Part shown: one piece after another, positions 40,224 through 48,903 of the stretch
Numbering within the stretch: position 1 is the first letter of the stretch
How the letters are laid out: the number at the start of each line of letters is the position of its first letter
Assembly (NCBI RefSeq): GCF_943914615.1
Contig: NZ_CALUCS010000001.1
Coordinates: forward strand, 62,001-126,000
Reading direction: 5' to 3'
Source: an uncultured Corynebacterium sp.
Lineage (GTDB): Bacteria; Actinomycetota; Actinomycetes; Mycobacteriales; Mycobacteriaceae
Length of the DNA stretch: 64,000 bases
Position numbers and translations under genes: made by a program
The notes under the pieces: generated by a model
What the model saw: only the letters and a program-made list of their open reading frames with translations
What the model was told of the DNA's origin: nothing
The model's database searches: none

Positions 40224-42860
40224 ATGACGAGCTTCAATCCCACCACAATGACCCAGTCTGCAATGCAGGCTGCACTCCAGGATGCCTCCGCCAAGGGCAA
40301 CCCGGACATTCGACCGGCGCACCTGCTCGTTGCGCTGCTGGAGCAGGAAGATTCCATTGCTCTGCCAGTGCTGCAGGCCGCAGGCGTGGAGCCGCAGACA
40401 ATCGCGGCTAAGGCCAAGAACCTGGTCGCCGGATACCCGCAGGCCACCGGTAGCGAGATGGCGAACCCGCAGTTCAACCGCGACGCGTTGAACGCACTGA
40501 CCGCCGCCCAGGAGCTGGCAGAACAGCTGGGCGATACCTACGTTTCCACCGAGGTTCTGCTGGCCGGTATTGCCAAGGGCAACTCCGACGCTGCGAAGGT
40601 GATGCACGAGGCAGGCGCCACCTTCGAGGCTATCCGCGGTGCCTTCGAATCCGTTCGCGGCAACCGAAAGGTCACCACCGAGGAGCCGGAAGGCCAGTTC
40701 CAGGCGCTGGAGAAGTACTCCACCGACCTGACTGCACGCGCCCGCGAAGGCAAGATTGACCCAGTGATCGGACGTGACCAGGAGATCCGGCGAGTCGTCC
40801 AGGTGCTCTCCCGTCGCACGAAGAACAACCCTGTGCTCATTGGCGAGCCTGGCGTCGGAAAAACCGCAATCGTCGAAGGTCTGGCCCGCCGCATCGTCGC
40901 TGGCGATGTACCCGAGTCCCTGCGCGGCAAGAAGCTAATCAGCCTGGACCTGGGCTCCATGGTCGCCGGCGCGAAATACCGCGGCGAATTTGAGGAGCGG
41001 CTGAAGGCTGTGCTGGACGAGATTAAGGAGGCCGAGGGCGAAGTAGTTACCTTCATCGACGAGCTGCACACCATCGTCGGTGCCGGTGCGGGCGGCGATT
41101 CCGCCATGGACGCCGGCAACATGATCAAGCCGCTACTGGCCCGCGGCGAACTGCGGCTGGTCGGCGCGACCACCCTAGACGAGTACCGCAAGTACATCGA
41201 AAAGGATGCCGCGCTGGAACGCCGCTTCCAGCAGGTTTATGTCGGCGAGCCGACGGCGGAGGACACCATCGGTATTCTGCGTGGCCTGAAGGAGCGCTAC
41301 GAGGTGCACCACGGCGTGCGCATCCAGGACTCCGCGCTGGTGGCGGCCGCGACCCTGTCGGATCGTTACATCACCAGCCGCTTCCTGCCAGATAAGGCCA
41401 TCGACCTGGTCGACGAGGCTGCTTCCCGCCTGCGCATGGAGATCGACTCGCGCCCCGAGGAGATCGACAATGTGGAGCGCGTGGTTCGCCGCCTCGAGAT
41501 TGAGGAGATGGCGCTGGAGAAGGAGACCGACGCTGCCTCGAAGGACCGTCTGGAACGCCTGCGCAGCGAGCTGGCCGACGAGAAGGAAAAGTTGGCCGGA
41601 TTGACCGCCCGCTGGGAAAACGAGAAGGGCAGTATCGACAGCCTGCGCGAGCTGAAGGAGGAGCTGGATAACCTGCGCCGCGAATCCGAGATCGCCGAGC
41701 GCGAGGGCGACTTCGCCAAGGTCGCCGAGCTGCGCTACGGACACATCCCGGACGTGGAGAAAAAGCTGGCCGAGGCAGAGGAGACTGTGGCCGAGCAGCA
41801 GGAAGGCATGATGCTGACCGAAGAGGTCACGCCGGATACTATCGCCGACGTGGTTTCCGCCTGGACTGGCGTGCCCGCGGGCAAGATGCTGCAGGGTGAG
41901 ACCGAGAAGCTGCTGAACATGGAGCTCGTGCTGGGCGGCCGCGTGGTTGGCCAGCATCGTGCGGTCGATGCCGTGTCTGATGCGGTGCGCCGTGCGCGCG
42001 CCGGCGTGGCGGACCCGAACCGCCCGACTGGTTCCTTCCTGTTCCTAGGCCCGACGGGTGTGGGTAAGACGGAGCTGGCGAAGGCTCTGGCCGACTTCCT
42101 GTTCGACGACGAGACCGCCATGGTGCGCATCGACATGTCGGAGTATGGCGAGAAGCACTCCGTCGCCCGCCTGGTCGGTGCCCCTCCGGGATACGTCGGT
42201 TACGACGCCGGTGGCCAGCTGACCGAGGCTGTGCGGCGCCGCCCCTACACGGTGGTGCTGTTCGACGAGGTGGAGAAGGCGCACCCGGACGTGTTCGACG
42301 TGCTGCTGCAGGTGCTGGACGAGGGGCGCCTGACCGATGGCCAGGGCCGGACCGTGGACTTTCGCAATACGATCCTGATCCTGACCTCTAACCTCGGCGC
42401 CGGCGGCACGGACGAGGAGGTCATGGAGGCCGTGAAGCGCGCCTTCAAGCCGGAGTTCATTAACCGACTCGACGACGTGCTGATCTTCGACCCGCTGTCT
42501 GCCGAGCAGCTGAAGTCCATCGTGTCTATCCAGGTGGGCGATCTGGCAGAGCGTCTTGCGGCCCGTCGTTTGGTCCTGGATGTTACTGATGACGCCCAGT
42601 CGTGGCTGGCCGAGCACGGCTACGATCCTGCCTACGGCGCCCGGCCGCTACGCCGCCTGATCCAGAAGGCGATCGGCGACCAGCTGGCCAAGAAGCTGCT
42701 GGCCGGCGAGGTTCGCGATGGCGACACGGTGCGCGTGGACATTGACCGCAGCGGTGATGCTGGTGCGGATGCTGGCATGGCTGGCGCTAACAGTGCTGGC
42801 GCGGCTGATGCTCCGGGGCTGGTCATTACGTCGCTCGGCGCCGTTGGAGATGAGGGCTAA
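40224..42860 (+). CDS. clpB: Disaggregase ClpB (Hsp100)
   Basis: This 878-residue hexameric AAA+ chaperone rescues aggregated proteins with DnaK. It has an N-domain (residues 1-150) and the first AAA domain with Walker [14 protein letters not shown] near residue 207 and Walker [10 protein letters not shown] long coiled-coil M-domain at about 410-530 distinguishes ClpB from ClpA/C. The second AAA domain has [14 protein letters not shown] near 609 and a C-terminal lid. The Ala/Gly-rich C-terminal tail is longer than usual. AGGAGGT precedes the ATG. Two HAIR elements place it under HspR. Confidence 0.98.
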   Translation: MTSFNPTTMTQSAMQAALQDASAKGNPDIRPAHLLVALLEQEDSIALPVLQAAGVEPQTIAAKAKNLVAGYPQATGSEMANPQFNRDALNALTAAQELAEQLGDTYVSTEVLLAGIAKGNSDAAKVMHEAGATFEAIRGAFESVRGNRKVTTEEPEGQFQALEKYSTDLTARAREGKIDPVIGRDQEIRRVVQVLSRRTKNNPVLIGEPGVGKTAIVEGLARRIVAGDVPESLRGKKLISLDLGSMVAGAKYRGEFEERLKAVLDEIKEAEGEVVTFIDELHTIVGAGAGGDSAMDAGNMIKPLLARGELRLVGATTLDEYRKYIEKDAALERRFQQVYVGEPTAEDTIGILRGLKERYEVHHGVRIQDSALVAAATLSDRYITSRFLPDKAIDLVDEAASRLRMEIDSRPEEIDNVERVVRRLEIEEMALEKETDAASKDRLERLRSELADEKEKLAGLTARWENEKGSIDSLRELKEELDNLRRESEIAEREGDFAKVAELRYGHIPDVEKKLAEAEETVAEQQEGMMLTEEVTPDTIADVVSAWTGVPAGKMLQGETEKLLNMELVLGGRVVGQHRAVDAVSDAVRRARAGVADPNRPTGSFLFLGPTGVGKTELAKALADFLFDDETAMVRIDMSEYGEKHSVARLVGAPPGYVGYDAGGQLTEAVRRRPYTVVLFDEVEKAHPDVFDVLLQVLDEGRLTDGQGRTVDFRNTILILTSNLGAGGTDEEVMEAVKRAFKPEFINRLDDVLIFDPLSAEQLKSIVSIQVGDLAERLAARRLVLDVTDDAQSWLAEHGYDPAYGARPLRRLIQKAIGDQLAKKLLAGEVRDGDTVRVDIDRSGDAGADAGMAGANSAGAADAPGLVITSLGAVGDEG

Positions 42861-42909
42861 CGGCTAATCATCTATGTCTAATGGCTAGTCAGTAGCCTCT
42901 GGCCTGCGC

Positions 42910-42944
42910 AAACACCCCACCTGTTCCGGGTGGGGTGTTTCTTC
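42910..42944 (+). terminator. Rho-independent terminator of clpB
   Basis: AACACCCCACC pairs with GGTGGGGTGTT around a 7-nt loop and is followed by TCTTCATATTT, 50 bp after the stop codon. Confidence 0.88.
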
Positions 42945-43043
42945 ATATTTGCGCCTGATCTTCATGTCCACGCTTCACGTGTGCCTTATGTTCGCCCCCA
43001 TGCTCGCACTTCATGTGCGTCTTAAGCCCCTTGTGAAGCTTGG

Positions 43044-43167
43044 AATGTCGCTAGAACGGGAATACGTCGGCGCCGGTGCTGGTTCTCAAAAATTCAAAAC
43101 TTTCTGACCTGCACTTATGTGGTAATGAAAATTGTGCCCACTAACGTATTCTCTTTTTAGCGACATT
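43044..43167. repeat. 124-bp inverted-end element, copy A
   Basis: Ends AATGTCGCTAGAACGGGAAT and its complement match over 24 bp with 3 mismatches. The centre carries CTGACCTGCAC at element positions 61-71, followed by an A/T-rich TTATG and TGTGCC. Length and internal positions are identical to copies B (56996-57119) and C (43334-43457). Confidence 0.85.
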
Positions 43168-43181
43168 TGCGGTTATGAAAT

Positions 43182-43281
43182 CCCGGTTTGGCGACATCTG
43201 CGGGGTGTGGAAACCGGTTCTGGAGGTATGGGTGAGCGCGGATTCCCGGTTTGGCAACATCTGCGGGCGTGGAAACCTGTC
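43182..43281. repeat. Two direct copies of a GGTTTGG(C)GACATCTGCGG unit
   Basis: Units at 43182-43219 and 43245-43281 share CCCGGTTTGGCRACATCTGC, GGG and GTGGAAACC. Their reverse complement contains CACCCCGCAGATGTCG, which is also found in the array at 56821-56880, so they derive from the ends of the same element family. Confidence 0.7.
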
Positions 43282-43333
43282 CCGGCAACACTGTGGGGTG
43301 CTTGCGGAAGGTGGAAAGGTGCCAAAGGGCTTA

Positions 43334-43457
43334 AATGTCGGAAAAGTTGCAAAACGTTCTGACGGGCTCTGGCGGGTGAGTTGTAAAAACCCTCTGACCA
43401 GCACATTTGCCGTAGTGGAAAATGGTGCCAATAACGTTCTGCAAGATTTCCGACATT
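43334..43457. repeat. 124-bp inverted-end element, copy C
   Basis: The ends AATGTCGGAAAAGTTGCAAA and the complement pair over 24 bp with 3 mismatches. The arm sequence differs from copies A and B after AATGTCG, yet remains self-complementary. The core CTGACCAGCAC again sits at element positions 61-71. Confidence 0.85.
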
Positions 43458-43496
43458 TAGGGCATGTATAGGGCATGCATAAGGGTATTCAGGGCA

Positions 43497-43540
43497 CCAG
43501 CGCTGTGTGGCCAGAGCGCCAGCGCTGTGTGGCCAGCGCG
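43497..43540. repeat. Tandem 22-bp repeat
   Basis: Two copies of CCAGCGCTGTGTGGCCAG(A/C)GCG lie back to back, 30 bp from the end of the DUF4333 gene. Confidence 0.8.
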
Positions 43541-43569
43541 GAAGTCCGGGGTGTGTCGTACTTGTGAAA

Positions 43570-43917
43570 TTATTCTGCCTGGTCAGCGACCTCCACGTTG
43601 TAGTGAACGTCGTTGCCATCGACCTTGTCTGCGGTGACGTCAACGCTGTACGTCTCGCCGGAATCGTGCAGCTTGCACTCAATCTTCGCGCCCTCTTCGG
43701 CCTTCAGGCCACTGGGGCATTCGATGCGCTCGGGCTTGCGGCCAATCTCCTTCTCCAGGGAATCGGAGATGCCCTTCTCCACGTCTTCTTGGGCTACTTC
43801 TCCTCCTAGCAGCGAGCAGGCGCTCAGGCCGGTGACAGCCAACGCGCCGGTCAGAAAGGCTGCGCCGAGACGCTTGGAGAAGCGGGCGGAGTCAGCGGAA
43901 GTGCGGAGGTTCTTCAT
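43570..43917 (-). CDS. DUF4333 lipoprotein
   Basis: This 115-residue protein has a signal peptide ending in the lipobox GLSACSLLGG. The DUF4333 domain follows: EDVEKGISDSLEKEIGRKPERIECPSGLKAEEGAKIECKL, then a strand-rich end VDVTADKVDGNDVHYNVEV. The two mature-domain cysteines probably form the conserved disulfide. The function is unknown; it should be attached to the outer face of the membrane. A GAGAGAAAGAGA stretch upstream of the ATG is a poor ribosome site. Confidence 0.85.
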   Translation of the reverse strand: MKNLRTSADSARFSKRLGAAFLTGALAVTGLSACSLLGGEVAQEDVEKGISDSLEKEIGRKPERIECPSGLKAEEGAKIECKLHDSGETYSVDVTADKVDGNDVHYNVEVADQAE

Positions 43918-44206
43918 GTGGGACGGTCTCTTTCTCTCGTTTGCGATGACTGTTGACGGCTAGCGCCATGCTGTTGTGCCTCATCAGGAATCCGGGCTGG
44001 AACTATCAGGCATCCGGGGTGTGGAATGCCGCCCGTCGGCGAAATGTTCCAAGCGTGCAGCACGCTGCACAGTTCGAACTTAACCGATGCTGAGTGTGTT
44101 TGCCCGGGAATCGCAGGCGTCAATAATAAGGTGCGATAAAATGCCCAGAGCAACAGAGCACACACAGCACAAAGAGAATAGATAGAGAACAGAAGAGGGA
44201 GCCTCC

Positions 44207-45580
44207 ATGGACTTTACGGTCTTTGATCTGCTGATGGATGTCGGCATGATTTCGGTACTGCTGATCATCGGCACGTTCATGAGGCGCCACTTCGAATGGT
44301 TCCGCAACCTCCTGATCCCCGCGCCGATCACTGCGGGTTTGCTTGCACTGCTCCTCGGCCCCGAAGTGTTGGGCCTGCTGCCGTTCTCCGGCGCGCTGGG
44401 CGATTACTCCACCCTGCTGATCGCCGTGGTGTTTGCCTCCATGCCGTACAGCATGACCTTCGCCTCCAACGATGCCTCGAAGGCGAAGAACATGTGGGGC
44501 TTTTCCACCTCCATGTTCCTCGGCCAGTGGGGTATCTTTATGCTGCTTGGCCTGCTGGTTTTCGCGCCGGTTTTCGATGCTCCAGAGTGGTTCGGCATGA
44601 TGCTGCCCGTCGGTTTCATCGGCGGGTTCGGCACTGCCGCGGCCGTCGGTGGCGCGTTCGGGGATATTGGTGCGGACGCCGCCATGTCCCTGGGCTTCAC
44701 CTCAGCGACCGTCGGCACGCTGGCCGCGATCATCGGTGGAATTATCTTCGCGAACTGGGGTATCCGCACCGGCCGAACTTCCACCCTTCCGGAGGAACTG
44801 CCGTGGGAGCTGCGCTCTGGCCAGATCGAGGACGAAGCCAAGCAGCCTTCCATCGGTAAGGCCACCACGAACCCATCGTCGATTGAGCCCCTGGCTCTGC
44901 ATGCCGGCTTCATCGCAGTGACCGTAATGTTCGCCTACATCGGCCAGCAGATCATCGGCCACTTCTTCCCGGTGGTATCGGTGCCGCTGTTCGCGCTTGC
45001 CTTCGTGGTGGGCATCGGCGGCAAGGTCTTCCTGCACGTCATCAAGCGCCCGAAGTACCTGGACCAGCAGACGGTGAAGTCGATCTCGGGTGCGTCGACG
45101 GACTTCATGATCGCCTTCGGTATCGCTTCCATTAAGCCGGACGCGGTGGCGAACTACCTGGTTCCGCTGGCGATCCTGTTCGTGCTGGGAATTGCCTACT
45201 GCTGCCTGTTCTTCTTCGTCATCGCGCCGATGTTCTTCGGCGATCAGTGGCTGGAGCGCGGCATCTTCGGCTGGGGCTGGGCCACCGCCGCTGTGGCTAC
45301 GGGTATTGCGTTGCTGAAGATCGTGGACCCGGATCTGAAGTCCGGCACGATAAACGAGTACGGCATGGCCTACGTGGGCTATGCGCCGATCGAGATTGGC
45401 ATGAACATCCTCGCCCCGATCGCGGTTATAGCCGGCCTGACCTGGGGTATCGGAGGTATAGCGACTGCCGTGGCGGTGGGCATTATCGTCTTCGCCGCGA
45501 TGCGGGGCTGGTTCCCAGAGAGGACAGGCAAACGGCCGGGTAAAAGGAAACGTGCCGGCACATCTGTTGCGGCGGGATAG
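44207..45580 (+). CDS. gltS: Sodium/glutamate symporter family protein
   Basis: This 457-residue GltS-family carrier has about ten helices in two inverted repeats. Repeat motifs are MMLPVGFIGGFGTAAAVGGAFGD in the first half (family GGHGTA, with Phe replacing His) and GYAPIEIGMNILAPIAVIAGLTWG in the second. The central loop is hydrophilic and the C-terminal tail basic. GAGGGAG precedes the ATG. Glutamate uptake with Na+ is the family role. The His-to-Phe change in the first motif could alter the substrate. It has no operon partner. Confidence 0.85.
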   Translation: MDFTVFDLLMDVGMISVLLIIGTFMRRHFEWFRNLLIPAPITAGLLALLLGPEVLGLLPFSGALGDYSTLLIAVVFASMPYSMTFASNDASKAKNMWGFSTSMFLGQWGIFMLLGLLVFAPVFDAPEWFGMMLPVGFIGGFGTAAAVGGAFGDIGADAAMSLGFTSATVGTLAAIIGGIIFANWGIRTGRTSTLPEELPWELRSGQIEDEAKQPSIGKATTNPSSIEPLALHAGFIAVTVMFAYIGQQIIGHFFPVVSVPLFALAFVVGIGGKVFLHVIKRPKYLDQQTVKSISGASTDFMIAFGIASIKPDAVANYLVPLAILFVLGIAYCCLFFFVIAPMFFGDQWLERGIFGWGWATAAVATGIALLKIVDPDLKSGTINEYGMAYVGYAPIEIGMNILAPIAVIAGLTWGIGGIATAVAVGIIVFAAMRGWFPERTGKRPGKRKRAGTSVAAG

Positions 45581-45623
45581 CGTGCGCAACATCGGCGGGC
45601 GCGAGGTTCTACACTAAGCAACT

Positions 45624-46511
45624 ATGAGCAACTCTTCTGCCCAACAGCAGCCCGCCAGCCCCTTCGTCTCCGGTGAGGAGATGCTGGAGGCTTTCCAGCG
45701 GGGCGAACGCATGACCGTGATCGACTCGCACTGGGCGCGCACCGAAAACAGCGCCTGGGAGGCATACGTGGGGCAGCACATCCCCGGTGCCATGTTCTGT
45801 AACCCCCTGATGCACCTGGCCTCTATCCCGTCCCGCCACAAGGGCCGCAACCCTCTGCCCGAGCCGGAGCGGCTGCAGAAAAGCTTCGACGATTGGGGCA
45901 TTACGGATGGTCGCCCTGTTTATATTTATGACGCCGGCGCCAACCTCTATGCGGCTCGCGCATGGTTCATTTTCCGTTGGGCAGGTGTGCAGAATGTCCG
46001 CATCCTGGACGGTGGCACCAAGTCCTGGGAGACTGCGGGTGGCGACGTTGCCGGCGGTATCGGGGCCCTGCGCGGCCGCGGAAACGTGGAGGTGCGCCCG
46101 GAAAGTATGCCGACCCTCGAACTCGAGGAAGTGGAGCAGTGGTGCGAGGAGCACATCCTGGTGGATGCTCGCGAGCCATCCCGCTATTCCGGCCGCAAGG
46201 AACGCTTCGATCATCAGGCGGGTCGCATCCCCGGGGCTATCAACATCCCGGTCAAGGAGCTTTTCAACAACCACAGCGAGCGCGATAGCAGCGCCAGCGG
46301 TCGTGTGAAAACCCCGGAGGAGATCCGACAGATCCTCGCCGACCACGGCGTGACCAGCGGCGACGATGTGTGCGTGTACTCCGGTTCGGGTCTGCACTCC
46401 TCGCTGTTTATCGCGGCGATGGAGTACGCGGGCCTGCCGGGTGCGAAGAACTTTGTAGGAGGTTGGTCCCAATGGTCCGCTTCCGCCTCGCGCCCCATCG
46501 AGCGCGACTAA
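45624..46511 (+). CDS. Rhodanese-fold sulfurtransferase homologue lacking the catalytic cysteine
   Basis: This 295-residue protein has two rhodanese domains, like SseA/thiosulfate sulfurtransferase. The N-terminal domain contains DSHWARTENSAWEAYVGQHIPGAMF and RPVYIYDAGANLYAARAWFIFRWAGVQNVRILDGG. The C-terminal domain contains DHQAGRIPGAINIPVKELF and ends GLPGAKNFVGGWSQWSA. The active-site loop reads VYSGSGLHSS where enzymes have Y-C-G-S-G-V-T-A, so the sulfur-carrying Cys is Ser. Standard sulfurtransferase activity is unlikely. TACACT lies 8 nt before the ATG. The next gene overlaps its promoter with this stop codon. Confidence 0.82.
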   Translation: MSNSSAQQQPASPFVSGEEMLEAFQRGERMTVIDSHWARTENSAWEAYVGQHIPGAMFCNPLMHLASIPSRHKGRNPLPEPERLQKSFDDWGITDGRPVYIYDAGANLYAARAWFIFRWAGVQNVRILDGGTKSWETAGGDVAGGIGALRGRGNVEVRPESMPTLELEEVEQWCEEHILVDAREPSRYSGRKERFDHQAGRIPGAINIPVKELFNNHSERDSSASGRVKTPEEIRQILADHGVTSGDDVCVYSGSGLHSSLFIAAMEYAGLPGAKNFVGGWSQWSASASRPIERD

Positions 46512-46514
46512 ACT
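46509..46514 (+). promoter_or_regulatory. -10 box overlapping a stop codon
   Basis: TAAACT includes the TAA stop of the rhodanese gene and lies 8 nt before ATG 46523. Confidence 0.45.
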
Positions 46515-46522
46515 GCAGGAGT

Positions 46523-47089
46523 ATGGATCCCAACTTCTCCTCGGATCCCCGTAGGCCTGGCCGGCAGCGCGAAGTGGCTGCGCAGAACCTCTCTGCGAAG
46601 TTTCCCGTTGTGACCCCGCTGGCGGGGACAGCCGTTAGCCTCGATTCCGTCCCCGACCCGATCCTCGCCACGGGCACCATCGGCGCCGGTGTGGCGGTGA
46701 TCCCCGACGCGGGCGTGGAGGTTGTGCAGATTCTCGCGCCCATCGGGGGAGTGATGAAGCGCGTGGCGCCGAACATGTTTGTGATCCAGACGCAGTCGGT
46801 GCCCGGCGGTTCTCACGCAGAGATGCTGGCTGATCAGCCGTCGATCTTCATGCAGTTGGGGGTGGATACCGGGCGTCTCAACGGCCAGGGCTTCGACGTG
46901 CACGTCCAGGAGGGAGACCTGGTGCGTCAGGGAACTCCCGTGTGCACGTATGCTCCTCGGGAATTGGGCCGGATGGGGTTCGATCCGGTGGTGATGGTGT
47001 TGGGGCTGCAGATGGGGGCGTCAGAAATAAAGCTAGACGTGTTTTCCGGTGAGCCTGTGATGGACGGCGACAACCTGTTCTGGGTGTAA
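46523..47089 (+). CDS. EIIA(Glc)-like protein without phosphorylatable histidines
   Basis: This 188-residue protein follows the PTS EIIA type-1 fold. PLAGTAVSLDSVPDPILATGTIGAGVAVIPD matches the N-terminal half. VVQILAPIGGVMKRVAPNMFVIQT matches the APVDGTI...NHAF segment, and SIFMQLGVDTGRLNGQGFDVHVQEGDLVRQGTPV matches the VHFGIDTV...GEGF segment. The two active-site histidines appear replaced by Met and Gln, so it cannot accept phosphate from HPr in the usual way. No other PTS gene is nearby. A leaderless start after TAAACT-N8 sets ATG 46523. It may be a regulatory relic. Confidence 0.75.
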   Translation: MDPNFSSDPRRPGRQREVAAQNLSAKFPVVTPLAGTAVSLDSVPDPILATGTIGAGVAVIPDAGVEVVQILAPIGGVMKRVAPNMFVIQTQSVPGGSHAEMLADQPSIFMQLGVDTGRLNGQGFDVHVQEGDLVRQGTPVCTYAPRELGRMGFDPVVMVLGLQMGASEIKLDVFSGEPVMDGDNLFWV

Positions 47090-47105
47090 AGGGGGTGCTT
47101 GGGCA

Positions 47106-47564
47106 ATGACACGGAGGATTTTTAGCATCCTGTCGGTGGTCGGCATGATTCTGGCACTGTCGCGGGTGGTGGAGATTTTCACGCCGCAGCAGCTGCAGAG
47201 CATCGCCGGGGTTTATTTTGCGGTGTTGGCAGTGCTGCAGGGGTGGCCACTGGCGGCCACGCAGCGCAATAGTTATGGGCATCGGCGACACCCCGTGAAC
47301 CGCCTGTATACGCTGATGAGCAGCATCGGGCTGGTCGGGACGGCACTGCTGGCGATGGTTTTTTATGTGACTTCGCCGTTGTGGTTGATTGTCGTCGCGG
47401 GGATGCTGATGATCATGGGGATCGTCGGCGCGGCCGTGCTGGCTTTGTTCGCCGCGCCGTGGGACGACTGGTCCACCCGCCGTGGGCGCGATGTCGACGA
47501 CGAGCTTTTCCTGCGCGACGACGAGCCCGTGGAGGATGTCTGGGACAAGAGTTTCCGGGCTTAA
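47106..47564 (+). CDS. Four-helix membrane protein of unknown function
   Basis: This 152-residue protein has hydrophobic segments at about residues 7-24, 33-48, 70-88 and 93-115 and an acidic cytoplasmic tail (DDWSTRRGRDVDDELFLRDDEPVEDVWDKSF). It begins 16 bp after the EIIA-like gene, probably in one transcript. The initial MTRRI is basic, indicating an inside N terminus. I do not recognise the family. Confidence 0.7.
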   Translation: MTRRIFSILSVVGMILALSRVVEIFTPQQLQSIAGVYFAVLAVLQGWPLAATQRNSYGHRRHPVNRLYTLMSSIGLVGTALLAMVFYVTSPLWLIVVAGMLMIMGIVGAAVLALFAAPWDDWSTRRGRDVDDELFLRDDEPVEDVWDKSFRA

Positions 47565-47608
47565 GTGGCGCTGGGCGGGCACTGGGCCGGCGCTGGCTGG
47601 GTGCGTGC

Positions 47609-48523
47609 CTATAGCCCATGCTTCCGGTTGATCAGCCAGTGCATTGTCGCGGTCGGCAGTACGCGCGAGAGCGGGAAGACCACCGGCGCCATTGAACCGG
47701 TTGCGTACAGCGGCTTGGGACGGGCGGCGGTGATGGGCTTCAAAATTTCCTCGGCCACGCGCTCGGCGGAAATGCCGTTGGCTTCGTTGTTGTCCAGGTT
47801 CGTCAGCATGGTGGTGAACTCCGTGCCGTAGGGGCCCTGCAAGTCCACGTATTTCGTGCGCCGCGCGGATAGTCCAGTGTTGATGGAGCCGGGTTCCACC
47901 ACGGATATGCCCACGCCGAAGGGCTGGACCTCGCGCCGGGCGGCGAAGGCGAATCCCTTGATGGCGGCCTTGGAGGCGACGTAGCTGCTGCGGTAGGCCA
48001 GCGGGAAGCTGCCCAGCATGGAGCCGACCATCACGATGCGTCCGGCCCCTTGTTGCCGCATTTTCGGAAGGATTCTTTTTGTGACGCCCACTTGTCCCAG
48101 AACGTTGGTCTCAAAAAGACGGTGCAGGGCATCGTCGGGGAGTTCTTCCAGGGGGCCGGATTGGCTTTCGCCCGCGTTGTTCACCAGCACGGTTGGTGGG
48201 CCGAGGGCTAGGGCGCGGGTGGCGAATTCGGCGATGCTGGCGGGGTCTTCGAGGTCGAGGGGGAGGTAATCCACCCCGTCGATGGGGTCGGTGATGTTGT
48301 CGGGGTTGCGGCTGGTGCCGATGATGCGGTCGGGGATGTAAGCGCCTGCGCCGGAGGTACCTGATCCGGCTGCGGGGGCGCCGGCTTTGAGCTGTGCTAG
48401 GGCGGCGACAGTTGCGCGGCCGATGCCGGAGGAAGCGCCGGTGACGATAGCCACTCCGCCGCTGACGGCGGGAAGTGGGCGAGAAGGACTGGGGAGGATG
48501 CTAGAAAGTTTTGCCATGCTCAT
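47609..48523 (-). CDS. Short-chain dehydrogenase/reductase
   Basis: This 304-residue classical SDR has the cofactor motif GGVAIVTGASSGIGRATVAAL, an aspartate-containing LPLDLEDPAS, VLVNNAGESQSGPL and the Ser (VGSMLG) plus YVASK active-site pair. The region between strands 1 and 2 contains an unusual insertion of about 20 residues (KAGAPAAGSGTSGAGAYIPDR). The start is uncertain (ATG 48523 or 48517); no clear ribosome site is present. The substrate is unknown. It is divergent from the glycine-cleavage operon. Confidence 0.82.
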   Translation of the reverse strand: MSMAKLSSILPSPSRPLPAVSGGVAIVTGASSGIGRATVAALAQLKAGAPAAGSGTSGAGAYIPDRIIGTSRNPDNITDPIDGVDYLPLDLEDPASIAEFATRALALGPPTVLVNNAGESQSGPLEELPDDALHRLFETNVLGQVGVTKRILPKMRQQGAGRIVMVGSMLGSFPLAYRSSYVASKAAIKGFAFAARREVQPFGVGISVVEPGSINTGLSARRTKYVDLQGPYGTEFTTMLTNLDNNEANGISAERVAEEILKPITAARPKPLYATGSMAPVVFPLSRVLPTATMHWLINRKHGL

Positions 48524-48655
48524 TATTTTGGCTGCTGGAGTGGGGGTATGCGGACGGAATGAGATTTTTCGCATTGTCCGGATTCTTTAGTGATCCGTCG
48601 CACTACGGCTATGATGTGGGAGAAAACTGCATATGTTCTTGCCGCTTTTAGCTGT

Positions 48656-48857
48656 GGTGGGAGAGGCTCGGCGCTCGTTACGCGCCGGCCGCCGACGGAG
48701 CAATTCCTCCCCGGGACACTCTCAGGCCCCAAGTACCGTCACAGTGAGGCAACTCTGGAAAGACCTGCGCGCAGTCGTGTGCACGCGGGCGCCGAAGGAG
48801 AAAAGCCGGGTAGACCGGGTGAAGCTCTCAGGCACAAGCGACAGAGTGGGGAGGGCT
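48656..48857 (+). promoter_or_regulatory. Tandem glycine riboswitch
   Basis: Two consecutive gcvT-type aptamers are visible. The first has GGAGAGGCTCGG, GCCGACGGAGCAA, CACTCTCAGGCCCC and a closing helix to about 48757. The second (48780-48857) has GGCGCCGAAGGAGAAA, GAAGCTCTCAGGCACA and GACAGAGTGGGGAGG. The conserved CUCUCAGGC and GCCGA(A/C)GGAG cores occur in both. The element lies directly before gcvP, so glycine should raise expression of the cleavage operon. Confidence 0.93.
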
Positions 48858-48903
48858 CCTTTAAACGACCGTGTACTTACGACCGGAAAGTCCCTATAAA
48901 GCC

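Larger units (their letters stand above)
42945..43569. other. Repeat-rich intergenic region between clpB and the DUF4333 gene
   Basis: There is no credible gene in 625 bp. It holds two 124-bp inverted-end elements (43044-43167 and 43334-43457), related GGCGACATCTGCGG units between them, and a tandem 22-bp repeat (43497-43540). A diverged direct repeat GCTTCACGTGTGCCTTA / ACTTCATGTGCGTCTTA lies at about 42971-43024. Confidence 0.8.

Noticed and set aside
43132..43476. Short open frames within the clpB-DUF4333 intergenic region
   Set aside because: They coincide with the 124-bp repeats, lack ribosome sites and encode Cys/Arg-rich nonsense on both strands.
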